A stretch of 64,000 nt of DNA, from positions 1 through 64,000 of the forward strand of contig NZ_FRAJ01000003.1 of NCBI RefSeq assembly GCF_900142285.1. The letters run 5' to 3'. The notes under the pieces were generated by a model that saw nothing but the letters and a program-made list of their open reading frames with translations, was not told the origin of the DNA and made no database searches. A program made the translations under genes and the position numbers. This document shows, in pieces, positions 24,951 to 34,807 of the stretch. Position 1 is the first letter of the stretch, and each line of letters starts with the position of its first letter. This stretch comes from Caminicella sporogenes DSM 14501 (GTDB lineage Bacteria > Bacillota > Clostridia > Peptostreptococcales > Caminicellaceae).

Positions 24951-26933
24951 TTGGCTAATCCAAGCATTACAAATAAAAAAAGGCTTGTTCTTGCATTGTT
25001 TTTTGTATGTTTTGTATTTACATTTTTAATTCTTAGATTGGGTTGGATACAAATTGTAAATAGTGAAAAGTATAGGATTTATGCAGTTAGACAGCAAACT
25101 AGAGATGTTCCAATACCAGCAAAACGTGGAACAATTTACGATAGAAATGGAAAAGAATTAGCTACAAGTATTACTACATATACAGTATGGGCTACACCTT
25201 CAGAAATTAAATCTGATGAAGTTACGGCAAAGAGTTTATCTGATATTTTGGGAATTGAAAAAGATGAAATTTATAAAAAAATAAGTAATAAAAAATCTGG
25301 ACTTGTTAAAATAGCTAAATGGATAGATAAAGAAAAAGCAGATAAGATTAGAAAAGAAAAATTAAGAGGAATTAGAATAGCAGAAGATAATAAAAGATAT
25401 TATCCTTATGGAAATTTTGCTTCTTACATATTAGGGCATACAACAGATGATAATAGAGGGTTAGTAGGTGTAGAACTTCAATATGATAAAGTTTTAAGTG
25501 GACTGCCGGGAAGATGGATTAAAAATACAGATGCTGCCGGCAGACAGCTTCCATATGGAATAGAAAAATACTACAAACCTGAAAACGGATTAAATTTAGT
25601 GCTTACAATAGATGAAGTAATTCAGCATTTTGCGGAAAAAGCAGTTGAAAATGCTTTAGCTACTACAAAATCTAAAAGAGTAATGGCTATCGTTATGGAA
25701 CCTAAGACAGGGGATATTTTAGCTATGGCTGTTAAGCCAGATTATGACCCTAATAATCCAAGAGTTCCATTAGATAAGGCAGAAAAGGAAAGATATAAAA
25801 CTTTAAGTATAAATGAAAAACAGAAATTATGGAATAAAATGTGGAGAAATCCTATAGTGAGCGATACATATGAACCGGGTTCAACTTTTAAACTAATTAC
25901 ATCAGCAGCAGGTTTAGAAGAAGGAGTAGTTGAACCAAATTCACCTTTTTATTCACCGGGGTATGCAATTGTAGCTGGGCATAAAATTAAATGCTGGAGA
26001 TATTATAGACCACATGGACATGAAACGTTCACTGAAGCTGTACAAAATTCATGTAACCCTGTTTTTATTGAGGTAGCTCAGAGATTGGGACTTGATAAAT
26101 TTTACAAATACCTTAACGCTTTTGGATTTACTGAAAAAACAGGTATTGATTTACCGGGAGAAAGTAATGCTATAGTTAGAAATAAGAAAAATATAGGACC
26201 AGTTGAACTTGCTACAATGTCATTTGGACATGGTATATCAGTAACTCCTATACAGCTTATAACTGCTATTTCTGCAGTAGCTAACGATGGTAAACTGATG
26301 CAGCCAAGAATAGTAAAAGAATTGACAGATGATGCAGGAAATGTAATACACAGATATGAACCTAGATTTGTAAGACAGGTTTTATCTGAAAAAACTGCAA
26401 GAGAATTGAGAATGATTATGGAAAAAGTAGTTACTGACGGTTCTGGAAAAAAGGCATATGTTCCTGGTTTTAGAGTTGGAGGAAAAACTGGAACAGCTGA
26501 AAAAATTATAAATGGCAGATATTCAAAGGGAAGTGTTTATTCATCATTTGTTGCAATTGCCCCTGTAAATGACCCTAAAATAACGGTGCTGGTTATTTGT
26601 GATGAACCTCAGGGAATTCATTTTGGTAGTTTAACAGCAGCACCCGTAGCAGGTGAAATAATCAGAGATACTTTAAGATATTTAGAAGTAGAGCCTCAAT
26701 ATAATGAAGAAGAAAAAGCTAAATTTGAAAGAAAAGATGTTGTTGTACCTGAAGTGAGAAGTTTAACGCTATCTGAAGCTTCAAAAATACTGTCAAAAAA
26801 TAATTTGGATTTTGGTACAGAACCAATAAGTGCTAAAGAACCAAATATGATAGTTGTAGATCAGTTTCCTAATCCGGGTGCAAAAGTACCTGAAAAATCT
26901 ATGGTAATATTATATTTAAAAAAGAGAGAATAA
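24951..26933 (+). CDS. spoVD: Penicillin-binding transpeptidase, SpoVD/FtsI type with PASTA
   Basis: 660-residue class B PBP. One membrane helix at residues 11-33, dimerisation domain (PAKRGTIYDRNG), transpeptidase domain with active Ser in STFKL (EPGSTFK), SCN motif QNSCNPVF and KTGTAEK, and one C-terminal PASTA domain (VPEVRSLTLSEASK). A single PASTA is typical of SpoVD, the cortex-specific enzyme, but in this gene position it may also serve vegetative septation. Start TTG with AAGGAGG. A terminator-like hairpin follows. Confidence 0.9.
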   Translation: MANPSITNKKRLVLALFFVCFVFTFLILRLGWIQIVNSEKYRIYAVRQQTRDVPIPAKRGTIYDRNGKELATSITTYTVWATPSEIKSDEVTAKSLSDILGIEKDEIYKKISNKKSGLVKIAKWIDKEKADKIRKEKLRGIRIAEDNKRYYPYGNFASYILGHTTDDNRGLVGVELQYDKVLSGLPGRWIKNTDAAGRQLPYGIEKYYKPENGLNLVLTIDEVIQHFAEKAVENALATTKSKRVMAIVMEPKTGDILAMAVKPDYDPNNPRVPLDKAEKERYKTLSINEKQKLWNKMWRNPIVSDTYEPGSTFKLITSAAGLEEGVVEPNSPFYSPGYAIVAGHKIKCWRYYRPHGHETFTEAVQNSCNPVFIEVAQRLGLDKFYKYLNAFGFTEKTGIDLPGESNAIVRNKKNIGPVELATMSFGHGISVTPIQLITAISAVANDGKLMQPRIVKELTDDAGNVIHRYEPRFVRQVLSEKTARELRMIMEKVVTDGSGKKAYVPGFRVGGKTGTAEKIINGRYSKGSVYSSFVAIAPVNDPKITVLVICDEPQGIHFGSLTAAPVAGEIIRDTLRYLEVEPQYNEEEKAKFERKDVVVPEVRSLTLSEASKILSKNNLDFGTEPISAKEPNMIVVDQFPNPGAKVPEKSMVILYLKKRE

Positions 26934-26955
26934 AATCAACTAGATTTAGAAAGTG

Positions 26956-27031
26956 TGATATAATATAATCGATTTGCTAGGAAAAGAGGCAATTTAAATT
27001 AAGTATACAGCTTAATTTAAATTGCCTTTTA
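26956..27031 (+). promoter_or_regulatory. Extended -10 promoter followed by terminator hairpin before murE
   Basis: TGATATAAT (26956-26964) is an extended -10. A perfect 17-bp stem starts about 16 bases after the expected start site: 26987-27003 pairs with 27011-27027, then four T. RNA from this promoter would be about 60 bases unless it reads through to murE at 27078. The hairpin also ends the spoVD transcript. An attenuator or a small RNA are options. Confidence 0.55.
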
Positions 27032-27077
27032 GTAAGTTGTATATAGAAAAACTTTTATTTTAAGGAGAGGTATACAT

Positions 27078-28547
27078 ATGAATTTAAAAGAAATATTGAT
27101 TGATATTGAATTTGATAAAATATTTGGGGATAAATTTGTAAAAGTCGATGGAATATGCTATGACTCTAGAAAAGTTGAAAAAAATTACTTGTTTGTATGT
27201 ATTGAAGGATTTAAAACTGATGGACATAAATATATAAAAAATGCCATTGACAAAGGTGCAAGTGCAGTAGTTATTGAAAAGATAACAGAAGATATTGAAA
27301 AATATATCGAAGAGAATAATGTAGTTTTTGTTAAAGTAAATAATAGTAGAAAAGCTCTTTCAAAAATTGCTTCTAATTTTTATAAAAATCCGAGTAAAAA
27401 ACTAAAAGTTATAGGAGTAACAGGAACGAATGGTAAGACTTCTATTACTCACCTTATAAATACTATACTTAGAGAAAATAATTACAAGTGTGGGTTAATA
27501 GGAACGATACAGAATGAAATATCTGGAAAAGTATATAAAACGAGTAGAACAACTCCAGAAGCAGTAGAACTTCACAATTTATTTAATGAAATGGTTCAAA
27601 ACAAAGTAGATGTATGTACTATGGAAGTTTCTTCTCATTCTTTAGATTTGCATAGAGTAGATGATGTAAATTTCAATATAGGAATATTTACAAATTTAAC
27701 AGAAGACCATTTGGATTATCATAAAGATATGAGAAGTTATAAAAATGCAAAGATTAAGTTGTTTTATAAAACTTCAGATGTGAATATAATTAATATAGAT
27801 GATAAATATGGAAAAGAAATTTATGATGAAATAAAAAAGATTAATACAAAAATATTGACATATGGATTAAACAGTAGATGTGATATTTATGCTAAAGATA
27901 TTGATATGAAGGATTCATTTTCAAGTTTTACTTTAATTACTCCAAAATATTCAGGTAGAATTAGAATAAATATACCGGGATTATTTTCAATATATAATAT
28001 ACTTGCTTCAATATCTGCATGTTATTCATTAGGTTTAAATTATGAACAGATTTTAAAAGGTGTTAATTCTATAAAACCAGTTAGAGGAAGATTTGAACTT
28101 GTAGAAAATGATAGAGGGATAAAAGTTATAGTAGATTACGCACATACTCCTGATGCATTGAGAAATGTACTTAGTACTATCAAAGGATTTGTAAGAGGAA
28201 AAATTATAACTGTATTTGGATGTGGTGGAGAAAGAGATAGTGCTAAAAGACCTGTTATGGGAAAAATAGCTACTGAATTATCTGATTATGTTATAATTAC
28301 AAATGACAATCCAAGAGGTGAAAAGGAAGATAAAATAATAAATGACATACTCAAAGGAATAGATTTTAATGAAAAATATACTGTAATCAAAGATAGATAT
28401 GAAGCTATAAAAAAAGCGTTAGAATTTGCAAATAAAGATGATGTTGTCCTTATAGCTGGAAAAGGACACGAAACATATCAGATTATTGGAGATAGAGTTT
28501 ATGATTTTAATGATAAAGCTGTAGCTGAAGAAATATTAAGGAGGTAA
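27078..28547 (+). CDS. murE: UDP-MurNAc-tripeptide synthetase
   Basis: Adds the third amino acid (meso-diaminopimelate or Lys) to UDP-MurNAc-L-Ala-D-Glu. 489 residues. ATP site GVTGTNGKTSITH (about 114-126), the carbamylated-Lys region, and the C-terminal DNPRGE motif, which marks the meso-diaminopimelate type (D-N-P-R). First gene after the terminator hairpin, with GGAGAGG before its ATG. The next gene starts six bases after its stop. Confidence 0.95.
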   Translation: MNLKEILIDIEFDKIFGDKFVKVDGICYDSRKVEKNYLFVCIEGFKTDGHKYIKNAIDKGASAVVIEKITEDIEKYIEENNVVFVKVNNSRKALSKIASNFYKNPSKKLKVIGVTGTNGKTSITHLINTILRENNYKCGLIGTIQNEISGKVYKTSRTTPEAVELHNLFNEMVQNKVDVCTMEVSSHSLDLHRVDDVNFNIGIFTNLTEDHLDYHKDMRSYKNAKIKLFYKTSDVNIINIDDKYGKEIYDEIKKINTKILTYGLNSRCDIYAKDIDMKDSFSSFTLITPKYSGRIRINIPGLFSIYNILASISACYSLGLNYEQILKGVNSIKPVRGRFELVENDRGIKVIVDYAHTPDALRNVLSTIKGFVRGKIITVFGCGGERDSAKRPVMGKIATELSDYVIITNDNPRGEKEDKIINDILKGIDFNEKYTVIKDRYEAIKKALEFANKDDVVLIAGKGHETYQIIGDRVYDFNDKAVAEEILRR

Positions 28548-28552
28548 TATGT

Positions 28553-29938
28553 TTGGAAATAAGTATAAAAGATATACTTTCTGCAACAGGTGGGGAAATT
28601 TTATCTGGAAATGAAAATTTGATAATAAGTGGTATATCAATAGATTCTAGAAAAATAAAAGAAGGATATTTGTTTATACCTATTATAGGACAAAGATTCG
28701 ATGGACATATGTTTATAGAAGATGCTTTTTCTTTAGGTGCAGTAGCAGCTTTAACTAGTAGAGATTTAGATATAAAAATAAGCGAAGACAAAACTATAAT
28801 AAAAGTTGATGATACATTGAAATCGTTACAAAAAATAGCACAGTTTCTTTTAAAAAAAACTGATATTCCAGTTGTAGCTGTAACTGGGAGTACAGGAAAA
28901 ACTACAACTAAGGAATTTATAAGCAGTGTTTTATCTGAAAAATATAAAATTCTTAAAAATGAAGGAAATTTTAATAATCATATAGGACTTCCTCTTACTA
29001 TTTTAAAATTAAAAAAAGAACATGATATAGCTGTTTTGGAAATGGGAATGAGCAACAGAGGAGAGATAGATGTTCTTTCGAAGCTTACAAAACCTAAAAT
29101 TGGTATAATAACAAATATTGGAATATCACATATAGAAAATTTAGGTTCTAGAAAAGCAATTTTTAAGGCAAAAATGGAAATAGCTAATTATATGGATAAA
29201 AATTCAATTTTAATTGTTAATGGAGATGATGATTTTTTAGGTACTTTGAAAAAAAGTGAATTTGATTTTAAAATATTTTCAGTTGGTTTTAAGAAGACAA
29301 ATGATATATATGTTGAAAAGATAATAAATTCAAATACAAATGAAGTAGAATTTTTAGTGTGTATAGAAAATAAATCGTTTAATTTTAAAATAAAAGTACC
29401 GGGAATACATAATGTTTACAATGCACTTTTTGCAATTGCAGTTGGTGTAGTTTTTAAAATACCTATTGATGATATAATTAAAGGTTTAAAAAAATATAAA
29501 GGCAGTAAAATGAGATTAAATATATTTAAAACATCTAAAGGAATAACAGTTATTAATGATTGTTATAATGCGAGTCCAGATTCAATGAAGGCAGCTTTAG
29601 AAATTCTTAAAAACATTGAAGGTAAAAGAAAAATAGCAGTACTTGGAGATATGTTTGAGATGGGTGAGTATTCAGAAAGTGCACATAGTGAAGTTGGAAA
29701 AATGGTAGTAGAAAAGAATATAGATTTACTTATAACAGTTGGAAAAGAGTCAAGAATGATTGCTAAAACTGCTATTGAAAAAGGTTTGAAATCAGAAAGA
29801 GTTTTTACAGCAGAAAAAAATGATACAGCAATTAATTTAATTAAAGATATAATAAAACAAGATGATGTTATATTAGTAAAAGGTTCTAGAGGCATGAAAA
29901 TGGAGGAAATAGTACATTTTTTACAAGAGAGGAGTTAA
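28553..29938 (+). CDS. murF: UDP-MurNAc-tripeptide D-Ala-D-Ala ligase
   Basis: Attaches D-Ala-D-Ala to complete the pentapeptide. 461 residues. ATP motif TGSTGKTTTKEF, NEGNFNNHIGLP, LEMGMSNRGEI and NDCYNASPDSMKAAL, all characteristic of MurF. The start is TTG, 7 bases from AGGAGG; a nearer ATG at 28549 is out of frame. Confidence 0.95.
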   Translation: MEISIKDILSATGGEILSGNENLIISGISIDSRKIKEGYLFIPIIGQRFDGHMFIEDAFSLGAVAALTSRDLDIKISEDKTIIKVDDTLKSLQKIAQFLLKKTDIPVVAVTGSTGKTTTKEFISSVLSEKYKILKNEGNFNNHIGLPLTILKLKKEHDIAVLEMGMSNRGEIDVLSKLTKPKIGIITNIGISHIENLGSRKAIFKAKMEIANYMDKNSILIVNGDDDFLGTLKKSEFDFKIFSVGFKKTNDIYVEKIINSNTNEVEFLVCIENKSFNFKIKVPGIHNVYNALFAIAVGVVFKIPIDDIIKGLKKYKGSKMRLNIFKTSKGITVINDCYNASPDSMKAALEILKNIEGKRKIAVLGDMFEMGEYSESAHSEVGKMVVEKNIDLLITVGKESRMIAKTAIEKGLKSERVFTAEKNDTAINLIKDIIKQDDVILVKGSRGMKMEEIVHFLQERS

Positions 29939-29943
29939 ATTAA

Positions 29944-30909
29944 ATGATACAGTATAAACAGCTAATGATTACAATTGGTATATCGTTTTTTATTGCATTA
30001 ATATTAGGACCGATAGTTATACCTATACTTCAAAAACTTAAAGCAGGACAGAGTATTAGACATGAAGGACCTAAAACCCACTATTCTAAAGCGGGAACTC
30101 CTACAATAGGTGGTATTATTATAATTGCAGCAGTGTTTATAACTACAATTTCTTCTGGAAGATTAAATACAGATTTATATATTGTAATGTTTGCAACATT
30201 AGCTTTTGGATTTATTGGCTTTATTGATGACTTTATTAAAGTAGTCTTAAAACGCAATTTAGGTCTTAAAGCTTATCAAAAGTTAATCGGGCAGGTTTTA
30301 ATAGCTATTGGTATTGCTGTATATCAGGCTAAAATATCGAGTTATGGAACGCAAATATTAATACCTTTTTTCAATAAGCATTATTTAGATTTGGGAATAT
30401 TATATATACCTTACATAGTTTTTGTAGTAGTTGCTACTACTAACAGTGTAAATTTAACAGATGGATTAGATGGTCTTGCTGCAGGTGTTACTTTAATTGT
30501 TTCTTCATTTTTTAGTTTAGTAGCTTTAAATTGGGGGTATCCAAGTATTGCAGTATTTTGTGGAGCTTTAACAGGAGCTTGTTTAGGGTTTTTAAAATTT
30601 AATGCACATCCTGCAAAAGTATTTATGGGAGATACAGGTTCTATGGCATTAGGAGGAGCAATAGCTTCTGTAGCTATATTAATGAATTTGACTTTATTTA
30701 TTCCCATAGTTGGCGGGATATATTTTGCTGAAGCACTATCTGTAATCATTCAAGTTATTTCGTTTAAGCTGACAGGTAAAAGAGTATTTAAGATGAGTCC
30801 ACTTCATCATCATTTTGAATTGTGTGGTTGGAAAGAAACTAAGGTAGTTATAGTTTTTTGGAGTGTTACATTAATTTTATGTATAATAGGATTATATGCA
30901 CTTAAGTAA
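29944..30909 (+). CDS. mraY: Phospho-MurNAc-pentapeptide transferase
   Basis: Transfers phospho-MurNAc-pentapeptide to undecaprenyl phosphate, giving lipid I, at the inner membrane face. 321 residues, ten predicted helices. Signatures: FGFIGFIDDFIKV, NLTDGLDGLAAG, MGDTGSMALGG, and SPLHHHFE (the HHH uridine-binding motif). Starts five bases after murF. Confidence 0.95.
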   Translation: MIQYKQLMITIGISFFIALILGPIVIPILQKLKAGQSIRHEGPKTHYSKAGTPTIGGIIIIAAVFITTISSGRLNTDLYIVMFATLAFGFIGFIDDFIKVVLKRNLGLKAYQKLIGQVLIAIGIAVYQAKISSYGTQILIPFFNKHYLDLGILYIPYIVFVVVATTNSVNLTDGLDGLAAGVTLIVSSFFSLVALNWGYPSIAVFCGALTGACLGFLKFNAHPAKVFMGDTGSMALGGAIASVAILMNLTLFIPIVGGIYFAEALSVIIQVISFKLTGKRVFKMSPLHHHFELCGWKETKVVIVFWSVTLILCIIGLYALK

Positions 30910-30925
30910 ATAAGGCGGTGATTAT

Positions 30926-32287
30926 ATGGATTTAAAAGATAAAAAGGTTTTAGTTGTAGGTATGGCTAAATCAGGAATTCATACTGTAAAAATATTAAAC
31001 AAATTAGGAGCTAAGATAACTGTCAATGATATAAAGAAAGAAAATGAACTTGGTGAAATTTTAAGTGAAATAAAAAATATTTGCAGTGATTTTATTTTAG
31101 GTAAACATCCTGAAAATATTGATAAATTTGACCTTATAATACTTAGCCCCGGAGTTCCTACAGACATTGAATTTGTAAAAAGAGCAAAAGAAAAGAAGAT
31201 TCCTATAATTGGAGAATTAGAATTAGCATATAGACTTAGCAAAGGCAAATATATAGCTATTACAGGAACTAATGGAAAAACAACAACTACTGCTTTAACT
31301 GGTGAAATTTTTAAAAGTGCTGGATTTGAAACTTTTATCGTTGGAAATATAGGAATAGCTGCAATTTCAAAAGCTTTAGAAACTGATGAAAATTCAGTAC
31401 TAGTTACAGAAGTTAGCAGTTTTCAGCTTGAAACGATAAAAGATTTCAAACCTAAAATCTCTGCAATATTAAATATTACGCCTGATCATTTAAACAGACA
31501 TAAAACTATGGAAAATTATATTGAAGCAAAGACTAGAATTTTTATGAATCAAAATAGTAGTGATGATATTGTTGTACTTAATTATGATAATATTGAAACT
31601 AGAAATTTATCAAAAAAGGTTAAGTGCAAAACAGTATTTTTTAGTAGGAGAGAAAAACTTGATGAAGGAGTATTTGTTGAAAATGAATATATTGTCGTTA
31701 AATTAGATGGAAATGAAGAATATATATGTAAAGTTGATGAAATATATATACCGGGAAATCATAATTTAGAAAATGCTTTAGCAGCAGTAGCTATATCTTA
31801 CAGCTATGGGATAAAAAAGGAAATAATGCAGAAAATTTTAAGAGAATTTAAAGGCGTAGAACATAGATTGGAATTCGTAGATGAAATTGACGGTATAAAA
31901 TTTTACAATGATTCAAAAGGAACAAATCCTGATGCATCTATTAAAGCTATAGAAGCTTTAAAAGGACCTCTTGTTTTAATTGCCGGGGGAATGGATAAAG
32001 GAAGTAGTTTTGATGAATTTATAGATTCATTTAAAGGAAAGGTTAAAACATTAATACTTTTAGGAGAAACATCAAATAAAATTAAAGAAACGGCAATTAA
32101 AAAGGGTTTTAACAATATCTTTTTGGTAAACAATATGCAAGAAGCTGTTACAAGAGCATTTAATGAAGCACAAAAAAACGATATTGTATTATTATCTCCG
32201 GCATGTGCTAGTTGGGATATGTACAAGAATTTTGAATATAGGGGAAGACATTTTAAAGATTGTGTATACAATTTGAGGAGGTCATAA
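30926..32287 (+). CDS. murD: UDP-MurNAc-L-Ala:D-Glu ligase
   Basis: Adds D-Glu to UDP-MurNAc-L-Ala. 453 residues. Rossmann N-terminus (VLVVGMAKSGI), ATP site ITGTNGKTTTTA, EVSSFQLE, DHLNRH, and YNDSKGTNPDASIKA. It is complete and normal in length. Sits between mraY and spoVE, as in most Firmicutes. Confidence 0.95.
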   Translation: MDLKDKKVLVVGMAKSGIHTVKILNKLGAKITVNDIKKENELGEILSEIKNICSDFILGKHPENIDKFDLIILSPGVPTDIEFVKRAKEKKIPIIGELELAYRLSKGKYIAITGTNGKTTTTALTGEIFKSAGFETFIVGNIGIAAISKALETDENSVLVTEVSSFQLETIKDFKPKISAILNITPDHLNRHKTMENYIEAKTRIFMNQNSSDDIVVLNYDNIETRNLSKKVKCKTVFFSRREKLDEGVFVENEYIVVKLDGNEEYICKVDEIYIPGNHNLENALAAVAISYSYGIKKEIMQKILREFKGVEHRLEFVDEIDGIKFYNDSKGTNPDASIKAIEALKGPLVLIAGGMDKGSSFDEFIDSFKGKVKTLILLGETSNKIKETAIKKGFNNIFLVNNMQEAVTRAFNEAQKNDIVLLSPACASWDMYKNFEYRGRHFKDCVYNLRRS

Positions 32288-32288
32288 A

Positions 32289-33389
32289 ATGGCCCGTAAA
32301 AATATAGACTTTTCTCTAATGATTACTACATTTATTTTAGTTGTCATTGGTATAATAATGGTTTTCAGTTCAAGTGCGTATTATTCTCTTAATAAATTTC
32401 AAGATAGTTTTTATTTTTTAAAGAAAGATTTGATGTGGGCTTTAATAGGAACAGGAGCAATGTTTTTTGCAATGAATTTTGATTATAAAAAGCTCAGAAA
32501 GTATTCTTTTCCAGCTTTTTTGATAAGTATTATTTTATTGATATTAGTTTTAACGCCACTTGGAATTTCTATCAATGGTGCAAGAAGATGGCTAGGAGTA
32601 GGAAGTATAACTTTTATGCCTGGAGAAATCTCAAAATTATGTGCGATATTATTTGTAGCTAATAGTCTTTCAAACAATATAAAAAATATTAAAAGTTTTT
32701 TTAAAGGAATTTTTCCATACTTGCTTATAATTGGACTGTATTTTAGTTTAATAATATTTCAGCCAAATTTAAGTACAGCTGGAACTATTTCACTGATTAT
32801 AATGGCAATGCTCTTTGTAGCTGGAATGAGATGGATACATATGATATTCCTCGGTTCTTGTGGAGTAGGACTTTTGATTGTCATGATAATACTTGCTCCA
32901 TATAGAATGAAAAGAGTAGTTGGTTTTTTAGACCCTTTCGCTGACCCAAAAGGTACGGGGTATCAAGTTATTCAATCGCTTCTTGCACTAGGTTCTGGAG
33001 GAATTTTTGGAGTAGGTTTAGGAAAGAGTATACAGAATAAATTATATATTCCCGAACCTCAAAATGATTTTATTTTTGCTACAATAGGAGAGGAGTTAGG
33101 TTTTATTGGATGTATAACAGTTATACTGCTCTTTTTATTTCTAATATGGCGTGGAATTAGAATTGCAATAAATGCACCAGATATATTTGGATGTTTAGTT
33201 GCTACAGGTATAACATCTATGATAGCAATACAAGTTATGATTAATATTGCTGTTGCGACTTCTTCAATGCCGGTTACTGGAGTACCGCTACCTTTTATTA
33301 GTTTTGGTGGAAATGCATTAGTTATATTTATGGCGGCAATAGGAATACTGCTCAATATATCGAGATATGCAAGTATAGATGATAAATAA
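32289..33389 (+). CDS. spoVE: SEDS glycosyltransferase SpoVE/FtsW
   Basis: Polymerises lipid II at the septum or spore membrane with a class B PBP, here SpoVD. 366 residues with about ten membrane helices. SEDS motifs: GARRWLGVG, MPGEISKLC, QPNLSTAGT, and GTGYQVIQSLLALGSGGIFG. It begins one base after murD. The name SpoVE or FtsW cannot be fixed from sequence alone; the cluster contains only one of them. Confidence 0.93.
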   Translation: MARKNIDFSLMITTFILVVIGIIMVFSSSAYYSLNKFQDSFYFLKKDLMWALIGTGAMFFAMNFDYKKLRKYSFPAFLISIILLILVLTPLGISINGARRWLGVGSITFMPGEISKLCAILFVANSLSNNIKNIKSFFKGIFPYLLIIGLYFSLIIFQPNLSTAGTISLIIMAMLFVAGMRWIHMIFLGSCGVGLLIVMIILAPYRMKRVVGFLDPFADPKGTGYQVIQSLLALGSGGIFGVGLGKSIQNKLYIPEPQNDFIFATIGEELGFIGCITVILLFLFLIWRGIRIAINAPDIFGCLVATGITSMIAIQVMINIAVATSSMPVTGVPLPFISFGGNALVIFMAAIGILLNISRYASIDDK

Positions 33390-33424
33390 ATTTATAAAAT
33401 GTCAAAAAATACTTTTTGTAACAT

Positions 33425-33481
33425 CTCTGGGAGTTGTGAATAGTATAATAATATATTGTCTTAATTGAAACACTCCCGGAG
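33425..33481 (+). promoter_or_regulatory. Inverted repeat around a -10 box before murA
   Basis: CTCTGGGAGT (33425-33434) pairs with ACTCCCGGAG (33472-33481), one G-T pair, and encloses TATAAT (33444-33449). The right arm runs into the murA ribosome site GGAGGTGG. It could be a repressor site on DNA or, for a transcript starting further upstream, a hairpin that masks the ribosome site. Confidence 0.4.
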
Positions 33482-33490
33482 GTGGAACTT

Positions 33491-34744
33491 GTGTCAAAAT
33501 ACCTAATCAATGGTGGAAATAAATTAAGTGGAAAAATAGGAATAAGTGGGGCAAAAAATTCTGTTTTGCCAATATTGGCAGCTTCTATAATTAATGGAAA
33601 AGAAAATATAATTATTGGTTATCCAAACTTAAGAGATGTAGAGACAATGATAGAAATATTATTGTCTATAGGGTGTAAAGTTAAAAGGGATTCAGATTGT
33701 ATAATAGTAAATTCTGAGAGCTTAAATACATGTGAAATTCCAGAACATTTAGTAAGAGAAATGAGGTCTTCTATATTTTTAATGGGACCTATGCTTGGAA
33801 GATGCAAAAAGATAAAAATCAGTTACCCCGGAGGATGTGAAATAGGACCAAGACCAATAGACTTACATCTTAAAGGATTAAAAGAAATGGGAGTAAATAT
33901 TATTGAAGCCCATGGATTTTTAGAATGTAGCGTTGAAAAGTTAAAAGGTGCTGAAATACATCTTGATTATCCAAGTGTTGGTGCAACTGAAAATATTATG
34001 ATGGCTGCTGTATTGGCAGAAGGGAAAACTGTAATAAGAAATGCGGCAAAAGAACCTGAAATATTAGACTTACAAGATTTTCTGACTGGAATGGGTGCAA
34101 AGATAGAAGGAGCAGGAACTAGCATTATACAAATTGAAGGTGTAAAAAGTTTAAATGGAGTTCAGCACAAAATAATACCAGATAGGATAGTAGCTGGTAC
34201 GATTTTAACAGCTGCTGCTATTACTAAAAGTGAAATAATGGTAGAAAATGTCATAGCAGACCACTTAGTTTCAACAATTGCAAAATTAAAAGAGGTTGGT
34301 TGTCAGTTAAATATAAAAAATAATCAAATTAAAATAAAACCACCTAAAGTCATAAAGTCAGTTGAAATTTTGAGAACTTTACCATATCCGGGTTTTCCAA
34401 CAGATATGCAGGCACAATTTATGGCACTTTTAAGCATAGCAAATGGCACAAGTATAGTAACTGAGACGATATTTGAAAATAGATTTAAACATACTGAAGA
34501 ATTAGTTAGGATGGGAGCAAAAATTAAAGTAGATGGAAGAGTAGCAGTTATTAAAGGTGTAAAGAAATTAACAGGAGCAAATGTTTCTGCAAATGATTTA
34601 AGGGGTGGAGCTGCATTAGTTTTAGCAGGTTTAGCTGCTGAAGGAACTACTATTGTTGACAATATTCATCATATTGAAAGAGGATATGATAATTTAGACA
34701 TAATGTTTAAAAATTTAGGAGCAGATATTAAGCGGATTGATTAA
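33491..34744 (+). CDS. murA: UDP-GlcNAc 1-carboxyvinyltransferase
   Basis: First committed step of peptidoglycan synthesis; the target of fosfomycin. 417 residues. SGAKNSVLPILAA near the start, the catalytic Cys loop YPGGCEIGPRPIDLH with the active Cys (about residue 115), and DLRGGAALVLAGL. I place the start at GTG 33491; GTG 33482 would overlap the GGAGGTGG ribosome site. The Cys is present, so fosfomycin sensitivity of the enzyme is expected. Confidence 0.94.
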   Translation: MSKYLINGGNKLSGKIGISGAKNSVLPILAASIINGKENIIIGYPNLRDVETMIEILLSIGCKVKRDSDCIIVNSESLNTCEIPEHLVREMRSSIFLMGPMLGRCKKIKISYPGGCEIGPRPIDLHLKGLKEMGVNIIEAHGFLECSVEKLKGAEIHLDYPSVGATENIMMAAVLAEGKTVIRNAAKEPEILDLQDFLTGMGAKIEGAGTSIIQIEGVKSLNGVQHKIIPDRIVAGTILTAAAITKSEIMVENVIADHLVSTIAKLKEVGCQLNIKNNQIKIKPPKVIKSVEILRTLPYPGFPTDMQAQFMALLSIANGTSIVTETIFENRFKHTEELVRMGAKIKVDGRVAVIKGVKKLTGANVSANDLRGGAALVLAGLAAEGTTIVDNIHHIERGYDNLDIMFKNLGADIKRID

Positions 34745-34807
34745 GTAGCGGCAATTGCTGCTATTTAATTATTTTTCTGTTATAGGACAGGCTATTGAGG
34801 TGAAAGC

